Source of the DNA: Nocardioides sp. Soil797
GTDB taxonomy: Bacteria; Actinomycetota; Actinomycetes; Propionibacteriales; Nocardioidaceae
Assembly: GCA_001429555.1 (NCBI GenBank)
Contig: LMSR01000016.1
Location: 3,384 to 67,383, forward strand
DNA length: 64,000 nucleotides
Direction: 5' to 3'
The translations under genes were made by a program, and so were the position numbers. Below, one piece after another: positions 1 to 8,884 of this stretch. Within the stretch, counting starts at the first letter, position 1. Each line of letters opens with the position of its first letter. Below the pieces are notes generated by a model. That model did not search any database, was not told where the DNA came from, and was given only the letters and a program-made list of their open reading frames with translations.

Positions 1-1
1 C

Positions 2-112
2 AACGAACTGGCCGTCGACGTGTTGACCACCGGTGAGGACCACGGACTCGGTGTGGAGTTGGGGCTGGTGGCCCCCAACCAACCACCGGCCTGCTTCACG
101 CTGACCGCGTGA
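2..112 (+). CDS. C-terminal end of an unidentified protein (partial)
   Basis: An open frame runs from the window edge to a TGA at 110-112 and gives 36 residues ending in NQPPACFTLTA. Codon use is normal for the neighbourhood, with GC-rich third positions, so it is probably the tail of a real gene that starts before the window. The fragment is too short to assign to a family. It converges on the prephenate dehydratase gene. Confidence 0.5.
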   Translation, partial: NELAVDVLTTGEDHGLGVELGLVAPNQPPACFTLTA

Positions 113-119
113 GACCGGC

Positions 120-154
120 GCTGGCGTTTCTGCCGGCGACCAAGCAGCGCCAGC
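120..154. terminator. Possible terminator hairpin between convergent genes
   Basis: GCTGGCG at 120-126 pairs with CGCCAGC at 148-154 around a 21-nt loop, just after the stop of the partial upstream gene. The stem is short and has no U-tract, so the call rests mainly on its position between convergent genes. Confidence 0.3.
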
Positions 155-276
155 CCTCCTGGGCCCGGGCCAGCGCCACCACACAGGTCAGCCCGGCCGG
201 GGCCACGACCTCCCTGACCCGGTGGTCGGTCAGGCGAGGTCAGCGCTTGATGTCAGGCGTTCCTTCGGTACCGGAC

Positions 277-1152
277 TCAGCGCGCGGCGCGGGCCGGGTG
301 AGCCCGATAGACCCCGAGGATTCGGATCTCGGTGGTGAAGAACTCGAGCTCCTCCAGCGCGCGGGCCAACGGCGCCTCGTCGGGATGGCCCTCCACGTCG
401 GCCAGGAAGACGGTGGCGTTGAACTCGCCGTCGACCATGTAGGACTCGAGCTTGGTCATGTTGACCCCATTGGTCGCGAAACCACCGAGCGCCTTGTAGA
501 GCGCGGCGGGCAGGTTGCGCACCCGGAAGACGAACGTGGTCACGGTCAGCTCGTCCGAGACCGGGGGTACGACGGACTCCCGGGCGAGGATGACGAAACG
601 CGTGGTGTTGTGCTCCTCGTCCTCGACATCGGTGGCGAGGGTCTCGAGGCCATAGATCTCGCCGGCGAGCGCGGTCGCCAGCGAAGCGCGGGTCGGATCG
701 CCTGCCTCCGCGACCTCGCGGGCCGAGCCGGCCGTGTCTCCCGAGGTCATCGGCTTCGCTCCGAGCTCGTGGATGATGCGACGACACTGGCCCAGGGCGT
801 GGATGTGGCTGTGCACGGTCTTGATCGAGTCGCGGGTGGCACCCGGGACGGCGAGCAGCTGGAAGTGGATCGGCAGGAAGTACTCGCCCACGATGTGCAA
901 CCCGGAGCCCGGCAACGCGTGATGGATGTCGGCCACCCGACCGTTGCTCGAGTTGTCGATCGGGATCATCGCCAGATCCGCCTCGCCCTCCTGGAGAGCG
1001 GCAAAGGCATCCTCGAAGGAGGCGCAGGGGAGCGGTTCCCAATCGGGGTGGACGTCGCGGCAGGCGATGTCGGAGTTGGCACCGGGTTCACCCTGGTAGG
1101 CGATCTTCTTCACAGTCACCCGGGCATTCTTCCAGCCCCCGCACTCCGGCAC
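277..1152 (-). CDS. pheA: Prephenate dehydratase with C-terminal ACT domain
   Basis: Cytosolic enzyme converting prephenate to phenylpyruvate in phenylalanine synthesis. The catalytic domain opens with IAYQGEPGANSD and contains the family TRF motif in HNTTRFVIL. The C-terminal ACT domain begins near TTFVFRVRNLPAAL, with KLESYM at the position of the usual ESRP loop, which in relatives binds phenylalanine for feedback inhibition. The size is normal for a monofunctional enzyme. The first GTG is at 1152. An in-frame GTG at 1119, giving VTVKKIAYQG, places the start closer to the conserved domain and has GGAAG about ten bases upstream, so the true protein may be about 280 residues. Confidence 0.93.
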   Translation of the reverse strand: MPECGGWKNARVTVKKIAYQGEPGANSDIACRDVHPDWEPLPCASFEDAFAALQEGEADLAMIPIDNSSNGRVADIHHALPGSGLHIVGEYFLPIHFQLLAVPGATRDSIKTVHSHIHALGQCRRIIHELGAKPMTSGDTAGSAREVAEAGDPTRASLATALAGEIYGLETLATDVEDEEHNTTRFVILARESVVPPVSDELTVTTFVFRVRNLPAALYKALGGFATNGVNMTKLESYMVDGEFNATVFLADVEGHPDEAPLARALEELEFFTTEIRILGVYRAHPARAAR

Positions 1153-1270
1153 CCGGAATGCTCACCCAGTGCACCTGCGACCGAGGGTGCCCGCCCGGCC
1201 GCGTAATCTGACCCCGGTGCCCGGTCGCTCCGGCTCCCACTGACGCGCAGAGAACGAGGAAACACACCAG

Positions 1271-2410
1271 ATGAGCTTTGAAGCACCCGTCGTCGCAACC
1301 GCCGGATCCACCGACCCGCAGGCACCGCTCGTGGTGTTGCTGCATGGTCGCGGCGCAGACGAGTCCTCGATCCTCGCCCTCGCCGAGCACCTCCCCGACG
1401 GACCGGCGTACGCCGCAGTTCGGGCGCCGATCGCCGAAGGTGGCGGCTTCGCGTGGTTCGAGAACCGCGGCATCGGTCGACCCGTCGAGGAGTCGCTGGC
1501 CGAGGCCATCGCCTGGTTCCGCGACTGGCTCGACGAGATCGCCCCCGAGGGACGTCCGGTGATCCCGGTCGGCTTCAGTGGCGGAGCCGCCTTCGCCGGT
1601 GGCCTGGTGCTCAGCGACCCGGCTCGCTTCGCCGGCCTGGGCGTGCTCAACGGGACGCTGCCCTTCGACGCGGGCGTGCCCGTCGACGTGGCCCGTCTGG
1701 CCGGTCTGCCGGTCTTCCTGGTGCAGGGCGAACAGGACCTGGTCATCCCCTCCGACCTGCTCGGGCGCACGTGGGACTACCTGACCGGGGACTCCGGTGC
1801 ACCGACGCTGGCCCGTCGCGATCCCGGTGCCCACATCATCTCCGAGGAGACGGTGGCCGAGCTCAACGACTGGCTCTCGCGCCGACTTCACCACCTCGAG
1901 ACGGTCGGCTCCGCACCGGTCGGCGTACCCGACGCTGCTGCATGGTCGACGCTGGCCGACGGATTGCCGGCCCGCGGCGGCGCCCGCCCACTGGTCAGCT
2001 GGGCCTACCCGCAGCAGCAGTTCTCCGACCAGTCCACCCACGAGCTCCAGACCGCTCTCTTCGAGCGCATCGAGCGCGCCGAGGGGGTCAGCGTTGGGGA
2101 GTCACAGGTCGCCGTACCGGGCTCGCGGGCTTTCTTCCTGGCGGAGGCCGCAGGGCCGGACGAGGCGTTCGTGGTCGCCGAGGACAACGAGTTCGCACAC
2201 CTGCACCCGCTCTACGACACGTCGCTGCATCTCACTCTTCCCGCCGACCTGGCGGCCGACGCGATCGCCAAGGGCTGGGCCCAGCCCCACATGCACTCGG
2301 GCACCCGGAAGTCGCCCGGCTTCGTGCTGGTCTACGGACCGCGCACCGAGGCCGAGGTCGAGATCGTGGCCGGCATCGTCGAGGCCTCGCGGCTCTACGC
2401 CCTCGGCTGA
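1271..2410 (+). CDS. Fusion of alpha/beta-hydrolase (carboxylesterase) and luciferase-family (DUF5519-like) domain
   Basis: Residues about 1-205 form a phospholipase/carboxylesterase-type alpha/beta-hydrolase: oxyanion-hole stretch LLHGRGAD (23-30), nucleophile elbow GFSGG with Ser103, acid Asp156 in GEQD and His188 in PGAHII. Residues about 215-375 resemble the small luciferase-family domain, with EFAHLHPLYDTSLHL and the His-rich QPHMHSG. These domains are usually separate proteins, and a Pro/Ala-rich linker joins them here without an internal stop. The substrate is unknown. The first half is likely a small-ester hydrolase. The second domain's function is not established. The gene is convergent with the MerR gene. 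Confidence 0.82.
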   Translation: MSFEAPVVATAGSTDPQAPLVVLLHGRGADESSILALAEHLPDGPAYAAVRAPIAEGGGFAWFENRGIGRPVEESLAEAIAWFRDWLDEIAPEGRPVIPVGFSGGAAFAGGLVLSDPARFAGLGVLNGTLPFDAGVPVDVARLAGLPVFLVQGEQDLVIPSDLLGRTWDYLTGDSGAPTLARRDPGAHIISEETVAELNDWLSRRLHHLETVGSAPVGVPDAAAWSTLADGLPARGGARPLVSWAYPQQQFSDQSTHELQTALFERIERAEGVSVGESQVAVPGSRAFFLAEAAGPDEAFVVAEDNEFAHLHPLYDTSLHLTLPADLAADAIAKGWAQPHMHSGTRKSPGFVLVYGPRTEAEVEIVAGIVEASRLYALG

Positions 2411-2486
2411 GGTCGCCGGTCGGGTGGTCTCGAGACCCTCGTGCATCGCTCCCAGCGTCGGCTGACGTTCTCTCGAGTGCCCGAGA

Positions 2487-3227
2487 CTATGAGGCGTCTT
2501 CGTCGCCGGCGCGGCGGGCGATCTCCTCGCGCATGTTCTCGTTGACCGCTCGTTCGTACGCCGACACCAGGGCCGCGATCGAGAGCGGCTTGAGCAGCTC
2601 GACCGCAGCGGTGAGGTCCTCGTCGCTGGCTCCTGACTGGCGCAACGCCGGCCAGATCTTGTGGCGGAACAGATCGAGCATGTCGCTGGCCATCGCGTGG
2701 GCGTGCTCGTCGTACATCTGCTTGGCAGCGTCGGCGGACTCACGCGGGTAGCCGAATCGGATCAGCTGCAGGCCGGCATCCAGGTGGGCGAGCGCGACGT
2801 CGTGGGTGCCGTCGGGCCGGGCCGTGATCACGCCGAGGATGTCGAGGGTCTCGAGCTCTTCGGACGTGAGCTTGCGCTGTGCCCGTTCGTCGAGCTCGGC
2901 GGCGGTCAGGTTCTCCGGGTGCTCGGCCATCCACGGCGCGAGGAGAGCGCGGTGCAGGCCGATCTTGGTGGCCGGGGCCTCGTCGGGAATGTTCGCGACG
3001 TACTTCTCGATCGCGGCCAGGGTGAATCCGTGGGCCTGGAGCTCACCGACCAGCTCGAGCCGGGCGACGTGATCCTCGGTGTAGTAGCCCGAGCGACCGC
3101 GCCGGATGGGCGAGGGCACCAGCCCACGAGTGGTGTAGAAGCGCACGTTGCGAACGCTCATCCCCACGCGCTTGCACAGCTCGTCGAGGGTCATCAATCC
3201 CTTGAGGGAATCGACTGACTCCTGCAT
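2487..3227 (-). CDS. MerR-family transcriptional regulator, probable regulator of fadAB
   Basis: The N-terminal MerR winged helix-turn-helix is clear: LMTLDELCKRVGMSVRNVRFYTTRGLVPSP, then the wing GRSGYYTEDHVARLELV. The remaining roughly 160 residues are a helical effector domain without a cysteine metal site, so a small organic ligand such as an acyl-CoA is more likely than a metal. It is divergent from the thiolase-fadB operon, and a MerR-type dyad lies in the thiolase promoter spacer (3285-3301). The start is the first ATG. An internal ATG at MTLDEL is possible. The regulator-target link is inferred from position and operator geometry. Confidence 0.85.
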   Translation of the reverse strand: MQESVDSLKGLMTLDELCKRVGMSVRNVRFYTTRGLVPSPIRRGRSGYYTEDHVARLELVGELQAHGFTLAAIEKYVANIPDEAPATKIGLHRALLAPWMAEHPENLTAAELDERAQRKLTSEELETLDILGVITARPDGTHDVALAHLDAGLQLIRFGYPRESADAAKQMYDEHAHAMASDMLDLFRHKIWPALRQSGASDEDLTAAVELLKPLSIAALVSAYERAVNENMREEIARRAGDEDAS

Positions 3228-3274
3228 TCGCCACCGTCCTTGGAGGTATGAGTCGAATCACATGGTGACCTGCC

Positions 3275-3305
3275 TTGACCACCATGACAGTAATAGTGTC
3301 ACAAT
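3275..3305 (+). promoter_or_regulatory. MerR-type promoter and operator for fadA-fadB
   Basis: A -35-like TTGACC (3275-3280) and a -10-like CACAAT (3300-3305) are separated by 19 bp, the elongated spacing typical of MerR-activated promoters. Within the spacer and the edge of the -10 sits the dyad TGACA-N7-TGTCA (3285-3301), which has matched inner TA/TA bases as well. The geometry suggests direct control by the divergent MerR protein. The -10 match is only partial. Confidence 0.55.
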
Positions 3306-3388
3306 CGAGGTGTCGATCGAGCACCTGTCGGTCGGCCATCACCACGAGACTTACTCAGACACGAGACTTACGTAGAACAGGGACGGTC

Positions 3389-4600
3389 ATGGCTGAAGCA
3401 TTCGTGTACGACCACATTCGTACGCCGCGCGGCAAGGGCAAGGCGAACGGCTCACTGCACGAGGTGAAGCCCGTTGACCTCGCCTCGGGGCTGATCAAGG
3501 AGATCCAGAGCCGCAACCCAAACCTCGACCCGAACCGCGTTGACGACGTCGTGCTCGGCGTGGTCTCGCCGGTCGGCGACCAGGGTGGCGACATCGCCAA
3601 GACGGCCGCGCTCAAGGCCGGCCTGCCGGACACCGTTGCCGGCGTACAGCTCAACCGGTTCTGCGCCTCCGGCCTCGAGGCGGTGAACCAGGCCGCCTCC
3701 CGGGTGCGCGGCGGCTTCGAGGACCTGATCTTCGCCGGCGGTGTCGAGTCGATGAGCCGGGTCCCGATGGGCTCCGACGGCGGCGCCTGGGCCAGTGACC
3801 CGGCCACCGCGCTGGCCACCGGCTTCGTCCCGCAGGGCATCGGCGCCGACCTGATCGCCACCATCGAGGGCTGGGACCGCGAGGACGTCGACGCGTTCGC
3901 CGCCGAGTCGCAGGCGCGGGCCGCGAAGGCCCAGGCCAACGGCTACTTCGACGGCGCGGTCATCCCGGTCAAGGACATCAACGGCCTGACCCTGCTCGAC
4001 AAGGACGAGTTCATCCGCCCGGGCACCACGGTGGAGAGCCTCTCCGGCCTCAAGCCCAGCTTCGCCTCGATCGGCGCGGACGCCGGCTTCGACGACGTGG
4101 CACTGGAGAAGTACCACTGGATCGAGAAGATCAACCACGTGCACCACGCCGGCAACAGCTCCGGCATCGTCGACGGTGCCTCGCTGGTCGCGATCGGCAC
4201 CGAGCAGGTCGGCAAGGACCTCGGCCTGAAGCCCCGCGCCCGCATCGTCTCCGCCGCAGTCTCCGGCGCGGACCCGACGATCATGCTGACCGGCCCGGCC
4301 CCGGCCGCCCGCAAGGCGCTGGCCAAGGCCGGCCTCGAGGCCAGCGACATCGACCTCTTCGAGATCAACGAGGCCTTCGCCGCGGTCGCGATGCGCTTCA
4401 TGCGCGACATGGGCATCAGCCACGACATCACCAACGTCAACGGTGGCGCGATCGCGATGGGGCACCCGCTCGGCGCCACCGGCGCGATGATCCTCGGCAC
4501 CCTGATCGACGAGCTCGAGCGCCGCGACCAGAAGCGCGGCCTGGCCACGCTCTGCGTCGGCGGCGGCATGGGCATCGCCACGATCGTCGAACTCGTCTGA
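3389..4600 (+). CDS. fadA: Acetyl-CoA C-acyltransferase (beta-ketothiolase)
   Basis: Catalyses the final thiolytic step of fatty-acid beta-oxidation, cleaving 3-ketoacyl-CoA with CoA. The nucleophile is Cys92 in [13 protein letters not shown]. The C-terminal catalytic His lies in [16 protein letters not shown] and the second Cys in CVGGGMG. The 403-residue length is usual for the family. The ATG at 3389 is chosen because it begins [13 protein letters not shown], the normal thiolase N-terminus, and follows AGGGA. Twenty-six bases separate it from fadB, so the two form an operon for a trifunctional-like beta-oxidation complex. Confidence 0.95.
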   Translation: MAEAFVYDHIRTPRGKGKANGSLHEVKPVDLASGLIKEIQSRNPNLDPNRVDDVVLGVVSPVGDQGGDIAKTAALKAGLPDTVAGVQLNRFCASGLEAVNQAASRVRGGFEDLIFAGGVESMSRVPMGSDGGAWASDPATALATGFVPQGIGADLIATIEGWDREDVDAFAAESQARAAKAQANGYFDGAVIPVKDINGLTLLDKDEFIRPGTTVESLSGLKPSFASIGADAGFDDVALEKYHWIEKINHVHHAGNSSGIVDGASLVAIGTEQVGKDLGLKPRARIVSAAVSGADPTIMLTGPAPAARKALAKAGLEASDIDLFEINEAFAAVAMRFMRDMGISHDITNVNGGAIAMGHPLGATGAMILGTLIDELERRDQKRGLATLCVGGGMGIATIVELV

Positions 4601-4626
4601 CCACGACTCTCTGAACAGGACTTGAA

Positions 4627-6828
4627 ATGACTGAAACCCAGACCCAGAGCGCCGTGCACTACGAGCGCGACTCCGACGGCATCGTCACCCTCACCCTGGA
4701 CGACCCGACCGCCGGCGCCAACACCATGAACGACCTCTACAAGGAGTCGATGACCGCGGCCGTCGAGCGCCTGTACGCCGAGGTCGAGGACGTCACCGGC
4801 GTCGTGATCGCCTCCGCCAAGAAGACCTTCTTCGCCGGCGGCAACCTGAAGAACATGGTCACCACGACCAAGGACCAGGCCGCGGACGTCTTCGCCATGG
4901 CCGAGGAGATCAAGGCCGGCCTGCGCAAGATCGAGACCTACCCGCGCCCGGTCGTTGCTGCGATCAACGGCGCCGCGCTCGGTGGTGGCTTCGAGATCTG
5001 CCTGGCCACCAACCGCCGCATCGCCGTCGACGACAACTCCGTGAAGGTCGGCCTTCCCGAGGCGTCCCTCGGCCTCCTGCCCGGTGGCGGCGGCGTGACC
5101 CGCATCGTGCGCCTGCTCGGCATCCAGTCCGGCCTGATGGACGTGCTCCTCCAGGGTGTGCAGTTCAGCCCGGCCGCCGCGAAGGAGAAGGGCCTCATCG
5201 ACGAGCTGGTCGCGACGCGGGAGGACCTCGTCCCCGCCGCGAGGGCCTGGATCCTGGACAACAAGGACAACGCCGAGGCCGCCTCCAACCCGTGGGACCG
5301 GGCCGGCTACAAGATGCCCGGTGGTACGCCGTCCAACCCCAAGCTGGCTGCCTTCCTGCCGGCATTCCCGGCGCTCCTGCGCAAGCAGCTCAAGGGCGCC
5401 GACTACCCGGCCCAGAAGGCGATCCTGTCGGCCGCCGTCGAGGGTGCGCAGGTTGACTTCGACACCGCCTCGCGCATCGAATCGCGCTACCTGACGAACC
5501 TGATCGTCAACCAGGGCTCGAAGAACATGATCCAGGCGTTCTTCTTCGACCTGCAGGCAATCGGCTCCGGCTCGCTGCGGCCCGACGGCTTCGAGCGCTT
5601 CAAGGCGACCAAGGTCGGCGTCCTCGGCGCCGGCATGATGGGCGCCGGAATCGCCTACTCCTGTGCCCGCGCAGGCATGGAGGTCGTGCTCAAGGACGTC
5701 TCCGACGAGAACGCGGCCAAGGGCAAGGCCTACTCCGAGAAGCTGCTCGACAAGGCGATCGCGCGCGGCAAGTCCACCGAGGAGAAGAAGGCTGAGCTGC
5801 TCGGCCGGATCACCGCCACCGCCGACCCGGCCGCGCTGAAGGGCTGTGACCTGGTCATCGAGGCCGTCTTCGAGGACCCGTCGCTGAAGGCCAAGGTCTT
5901 CGGCGAGATCATCGAGCACGTCAACCCCGACGCGCTGCTCTGCTCGAACACCTCGACCCTGCCGATCACCGAGCTGGCCGAGGGCGTCTCCCGCCCGGCC
6001 GACTTCATCGGGCTGCACTTCTTCAGCCCGGTCGACAAGATGCCACTGGTCGAGATCATCCGCGGCAAGGAGACCTCCGACGAGGCGCTGGCCAAGGCCT
6101 ACGACGTGGTCCAGCAGATCAAGAAGACCCCGATCGTGGTCAACGACAGCCGTGGTTTCTACACCTCGCGCGTCATCGGCGTACAGATCAACGAGGGCCT
6201 GGCCATGCTCGGCGAGGGCGTCCACCCGGTCACCCTCGAGCGCGCCGCCACCCAGGCAGGCTTCCCGGTCGGCCCGCTGCAGATCAGCGATGAGCTCAAC
6301 ATGGAGCTGATGACCAAGATCCGCAAGGCCAACAACGACGCGGCCGAGGCCGCCGGCATCGAGGTCGGTCCGGACCCCGCCGGCGACGTCATCGCGAAGA
6401 TGATCGATGCAGGTCGGCCCTCGCGGCTCAAGGGTGCCGGTTTCTACGAGTACGTCGACGGCAAGCGCCAGGGCCTCTGGTCCGGCCTGGCCGAGGCGTT
6501 CCCGGTGGCCGAGGAGCAGATCCCGTTCGAGGATGTCAAGGACCGGATGCTCTTCGCCGAGGCCCTCGAGACCGCCAAGACCTTCGAGGAGGGTGTCATC
6601 ACCTCGGCGGCTGCCGCCAACATCGGCTCGATCATGGGCATCGGCTTCCCGGCCAACACCGGTGGTGCCGCCCAGTTCATGACGGGCTACGAGGGCGCCG
6701 ATGGTGAGATCGGGCTCGGCGCGTTCGTGAAGCGTGCCGAGGAGCTGGCCGCGACGTACGGCGACCACTTCGCGCCGTCGGCGTACCTCAAGGACATGGT
6801 GGCGAAGGGCGAGTCCTTCCCCGCCTGA
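4627..6828 (+). CDS. fadB: Fatty-acid oxidation complex alpha subunit (enoyl-CoA hydratase / 3-hydroxyacyl-CoA dehydrogenase)
   Basis: The N-terminal crotonase domain (about 1-300) carries FFAGGNLKNM and AAINGAALGGGFE, the oxyanion-hole and catalytic regions, with PEASLGLLPGGGG following. The NAD-binding domain starts at VGVLGAGMMGAGIAYSC (GxGxxG). HFFSPVDKMPLVEII is the signature of the 3-hydroxyacyl-CoA dehydrogenase part. The enzyme hydrates trans-enoyl-CoA and oxidises the 3-hydroxy product. It pairs with FadA directly upstream, and its 733 residues match the family. Confidence 0.95.
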   Translation: MTETQTQSAVHYERDSDGIVTLTLDDPTAGANTMNDLYKESMTAAVERLYAEVEDVTGVVIASAKKTFFAGGNLKNMVTTTKDQAADVFAMAEEIKAGLRKIETYPRPVVAAINGAALGGGFEICLATNRRIAVDDNSVKVGLPEASLGLLPGGGGVTRIVRLLGIQSGLMDVLLQGVQFSPAAAKEKGLIDELVATREDLVPAARAWILDNKDNAEAASNPWDRAGYKMPGGTPSNPKLAAFLPAFPALLRKQLKGADYPAQKAILSAAVEGAQVDFDTASRIESRYLTNLIVNQGSKNMIQAFFFDLQAIGSGSLRPDGFERFKATKVGVLGAGMMGAGIAYSCARAGMEVVLKDVSDENAAKGKAYSEKLLDKAIARGKSTEEKKAELLGRITATADPAALKGCDLVIEAVFEDPSLKAKVFGEIIEHVNPDALLCSNTSTLPITELAEGVSRPADFIGLHFFSPVDKMPLVEIIRGKETSDEALAKAYDVVQQIKKTPIVVNDSRGFYTSRVIGVQINEGLAMLGEGVHPVTLERAATQAGFPVGPLQISDELNMELMTKIRKANNDAAEAAGIEVGPDPAGDVIAKMIDAGRPSRLKGAGFYEYVDGKRQGLWSGLAEAFPVAEEQIPFEDVKDRMLFAEALETAKTFEEGVITSAAAANIGSIMGIGFPANTGGAAQFMTGYEGADGEIGLGAFVKRAEELAATYGDHFAPSAYLKDMVAKGESFPA

Positions 6829-6842
6829 TCACGTGTCCGCGA

Positions 6843-6874
6843 ACGGCCCGTCGACCTGTTGGTCGGCGGGCCGT
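6843..6874 (+). terminator. Hairpin terminator after fadAB
   Basis: A 14-bp stem (ACGGCCCGTCGACC pairing with GGTCGGCGGGCCGT, one mismatch) closes a TGTT loop, 15 bases after the fadB stop. There is no strong U-tract, as is common in high-GC actinobacteria. Confidence 0.75.
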
Positions 6875-7034
6875 CGTGCGTAGTCGCGCTGACCCCCAGC
6901 CAGGACGCCTCCGGGCGCTGCCACGTTCAGTTGAACGGGAACAACGGTCGGACGGCGTTCCTGCCACGCTCAGCCCGCGCGGGCGCTTGCTCGTTGTGCC
7001 CGTTCACCTGTTCGTCGACCCGGGGCGATGGCCA

Positions 7035-7571
7035 CTAGTCCTGGGGAGGGCCGAGTTTCTTCGTGCAGGCGCGGGTCTCGGCGGCGAACTGCTTGGTGGA
7101 GGGGTCGATGGTGCGCATGGCCGAGGCGACGATCGCCTTGCGCAGGACGTCATCGTCGATCGCCTCGACACAGGTGACGTAGGCGTCGACGTCGGCGTCG
7201 GTGGCCTTGGGGAACCTGTCGCGTCGGCTCTCGATCTCGCCGCGCACGTCCTGGCAGGCGAGGACGGCGTCGGCGTACTCCTCGGCGGTGCCCGAGTCCT
7301 TGATGCCGGACCGGTCCTTGTTGACGGTGAGGTCGTCATTGAGCAGCCCGGCCTCGATCAGCCTGTCGGTGCCGACGTCGTTGACCAGTCGCTTGCCCAT
7401 GCACACGCTGACGTCGCGCGTGAAGTCGGAAGGGTTGTCGCCCTGGAACTCCACCGAGAGTGCCTCGGCGGCCTTCTGCTCGTCGTCGTCGAGGCTTGCT
7501 GAGGGGTCGTCGCCACAGCCGGCCAGCGCCAGCAGGACGGCAATCCCCGAGAGCATCCGACGGATCCGCAT
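7035..7571 (-). CDS. Small secreted lipoprotein of unknown function
   Basis: The product begins MRIRRMLSGIAVLLALAGCGDD: a basic n-region, a hydrophobic core and a lipobox LAGC, with Cys19 as the lipidated residue. The mature part is acidic and rich in Asp/Glu/Lys, with four more cysteines (near VCMGK, LACQD, VTCVE and RACTK) that could form two disulfides. No enzymatic motif is visible. ATG at 7571 is chosen over the ATG at 7580 because it opens the signal peptide directly. It is divergent from the acyl-CoA dehydrogenase. Confidence 0.75.
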   Translation of the reverse strand: MRIRRMLSGIAVLLALAGCGDDPSASLDDDEQKAAEALSVEFQGDNPSDFTRDVSVCMGKRLVNDVGTDRLIEAGLLNDDLTVNKDRSGIKDSGTAEEYADAVLACQDVRGEIESRRDRFPKATDADVDAYVTCVEAIDDDVLRKAIVASAMRTIDPSTKQFAAETRACTKKLGPPQD

Positions 7572-7624
7572 GGACACCATGATGGCAGGAGTGGGCACTC
7601 GGCGGGCGAGACCGGGCGGCGGGG

Positions 7625-7630
7625 TAGTTT
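7625..7630 (+). promoter_or_regulatory. -10-like hexamer, leaderless start of acyl-CoA dehydrogenase
   Basis: TAGTTT lies six bases before the ATG at 7637. This spacing would place transcription initiation at or next to the start codon. No Shine-Dalgarno sequence precedes the gene. Confidence 0.45.
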
Positions 7631-7636
7631 CGCGGC

Positions 7637-8884
7637 ATGGACTTCTCACCCTCACCACGCGCCGCTGACCTGACTGCACGGGTGGCCGCGTTCATGCGCG
7701 ACGAGATCACCCCGATCGAGGCCGACTACGAGCGAGACCTCGCCGAGGCCCGGCGGACGGGCGACCCGTGGACCCCTCTGCCGGTCATCAAGGAGCTGCA
7801 GGCCAGGGCTCGCGCGCAGGGCCTGTGGAACCTCTTCCTGCCCAAGGAGCACGCGGGGGAGTACGCCGCCCGCTTCGGCACCGATGGCGGCGAAGGGCTC
7901 ACCAACGTCGACTACGCACCGATCGCCGAACTGACCGGCCGATCGGCGATCGCGCCGCTGGTCTTCAACTGCAACGCTCCCGACACCGGCAACATGGAGG
8001 TGTTGCTGCGCTACGGCAGCGACGAGCAGAAGGAGCAGTGGCTCGAGCCGCTGCTGGACGGCCGGATCCGCAGCGGGTTCGGGATGACCGAGCCGGCGGT
8101 GGCCTCCTCCGATGCCACCAACATGGCCGCGACCGCAGTGGTCGACGGCGACGAAGTGGTCATCAACGGCACCAAGTGGTTCACCACCGGCATCGGCAAC
8201 CCCGACTGCAAGGTGATCGTCTTCATGGGGCTCACCGATCCCGATGCCGACCGCCACCACCGGCACACGATGGTGCTGGTCCCGCGCGATGCGCCCGGCG
8301 TGAAGGTTGAGCGGATGCTCACCACCATGGGCATCCACGACGAGCCGCTCGGGCACGGCGAGGTCTCCTTCACCGACGTACGGGTTCCGTTGGGCAACAT
8401 CATCTCCGGGCCGGGCGAGGCGTTCGCGATCGCCCAGGGCCGGCTCGGCCCGGGTCGGGTGCACCACTGCATGAGGTTGATCGGCCTGGCCGAGGCTGCC
8501 CTAGAGCTGGCCTGTCGGCGCGGGCTCGAGCGGACCGCGTTCGGCAAGCCGATCATCAACCTCGGCGGCAACCGGGAGCGCGTCGCCGACGCCCGCATCG
8601 CGATCGACCAGACCCGACTGCTGGTGCTGAATGCTGCGTGGAAGCTCGACGAGGGCGGCCCGATCAATGCGCTCTCCGAGGTCAGCCAGATCAAGGTTGC
8701 CGCGCCGCGGATGGCGCAGCAGATCATCGACTTCGCCATCCAGATCCACGGTGGCGCCGGGATGACCGACGACTTCCCCCTGGCCGCTGCGTGGACCAAC
8801 GCACGCGCGCTCCGGCTGGCGGACGGCCCCGACGAAGTGCACCAGGGCATGGTCGCCCGCCTCGAGCTGGGCAGGTACTCATGA
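7637..8884 (+). CDS. Acyl-CoA dehydrogenase of the ACAD10/ACAD11-like class
   Basis: A 415-residue FAD enzyme with the usual three-part acyl-CoA dehydrogenase layout. Features resembling ACAD10/11 are FNCNAPDTGNMEVL, GMTEPAVASSDATNM, GRVHHCMRLIGLAE and the C-terminal DGPDEVHQG. This class acts on unusual acyl chains; mammalian ACAD11 and pseudomonad LvaC work with a kinase on 4-hydroxyacyl-CoAs. An APH-type kinase lies two genes downstream in the same coupled operon, which supports that reading. It overlaps the following SDR by ATGA. The substrate assignment is inference. Confidence 0.88.
   Translation: MDFSPSPRAADLTARVAAFMRDEITPIEADYERDLAEARRTGDPWTPLPVIKELQARARAQGLWNLFLPKEHAGEYAARFGTDGGEGLTNVDYAPIAELTGRSAIAPLVFNCNAPDTGNMEVLLRYGSDEQKEQWLEPLLDGRIRSGFGMTEPAVASSDATNMAATAVVDGDEVVINGTKWFTTGIGNPDCKVIVFMGLTDPDADRHHRHTMVLVPRDAPGVKVERMLTTMGIHDEPLGHGEVSFTDVRVPLGNIISGPGEAFAIAQGRLGPGRVHHCMRLIGLAEAALELACRRGLERTAFGKPIINLGGNRERVADARIAIDQTRLLVLNAAWKLDEGGPINALSEVSQIKVAAPRMAQQIIDFAIQIHGGAGMTDDFPLAAAWTNARALRLADGPDEVHQGMVARLELGRYS

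Noticed and set aside
2426..2437. GGTCTCGAGACC palindrome between the esterase fusion and the MerR gene
   Set aside because: Only 12 bp, not clearly placed as an operator or terminator, and such short GC-rich palindromes are common in high-GC genomes.
3943..6768. Minus-strand open frame of 941 codons opposite fadA/fadB
   Set aside because: It mirrors two clear, conserved genes. High GC removes stops from the antisense frame, and its residues are a low-complexity Gly/Arg/Asp/Leu mix.
6924..6937. CGTTCA-GT-TGAACG palindrome in the 206-bp gap after fadB
   Set aside because: No promoter or gene start is close enough to support an operator, and the flanking sequence shows no further structure.
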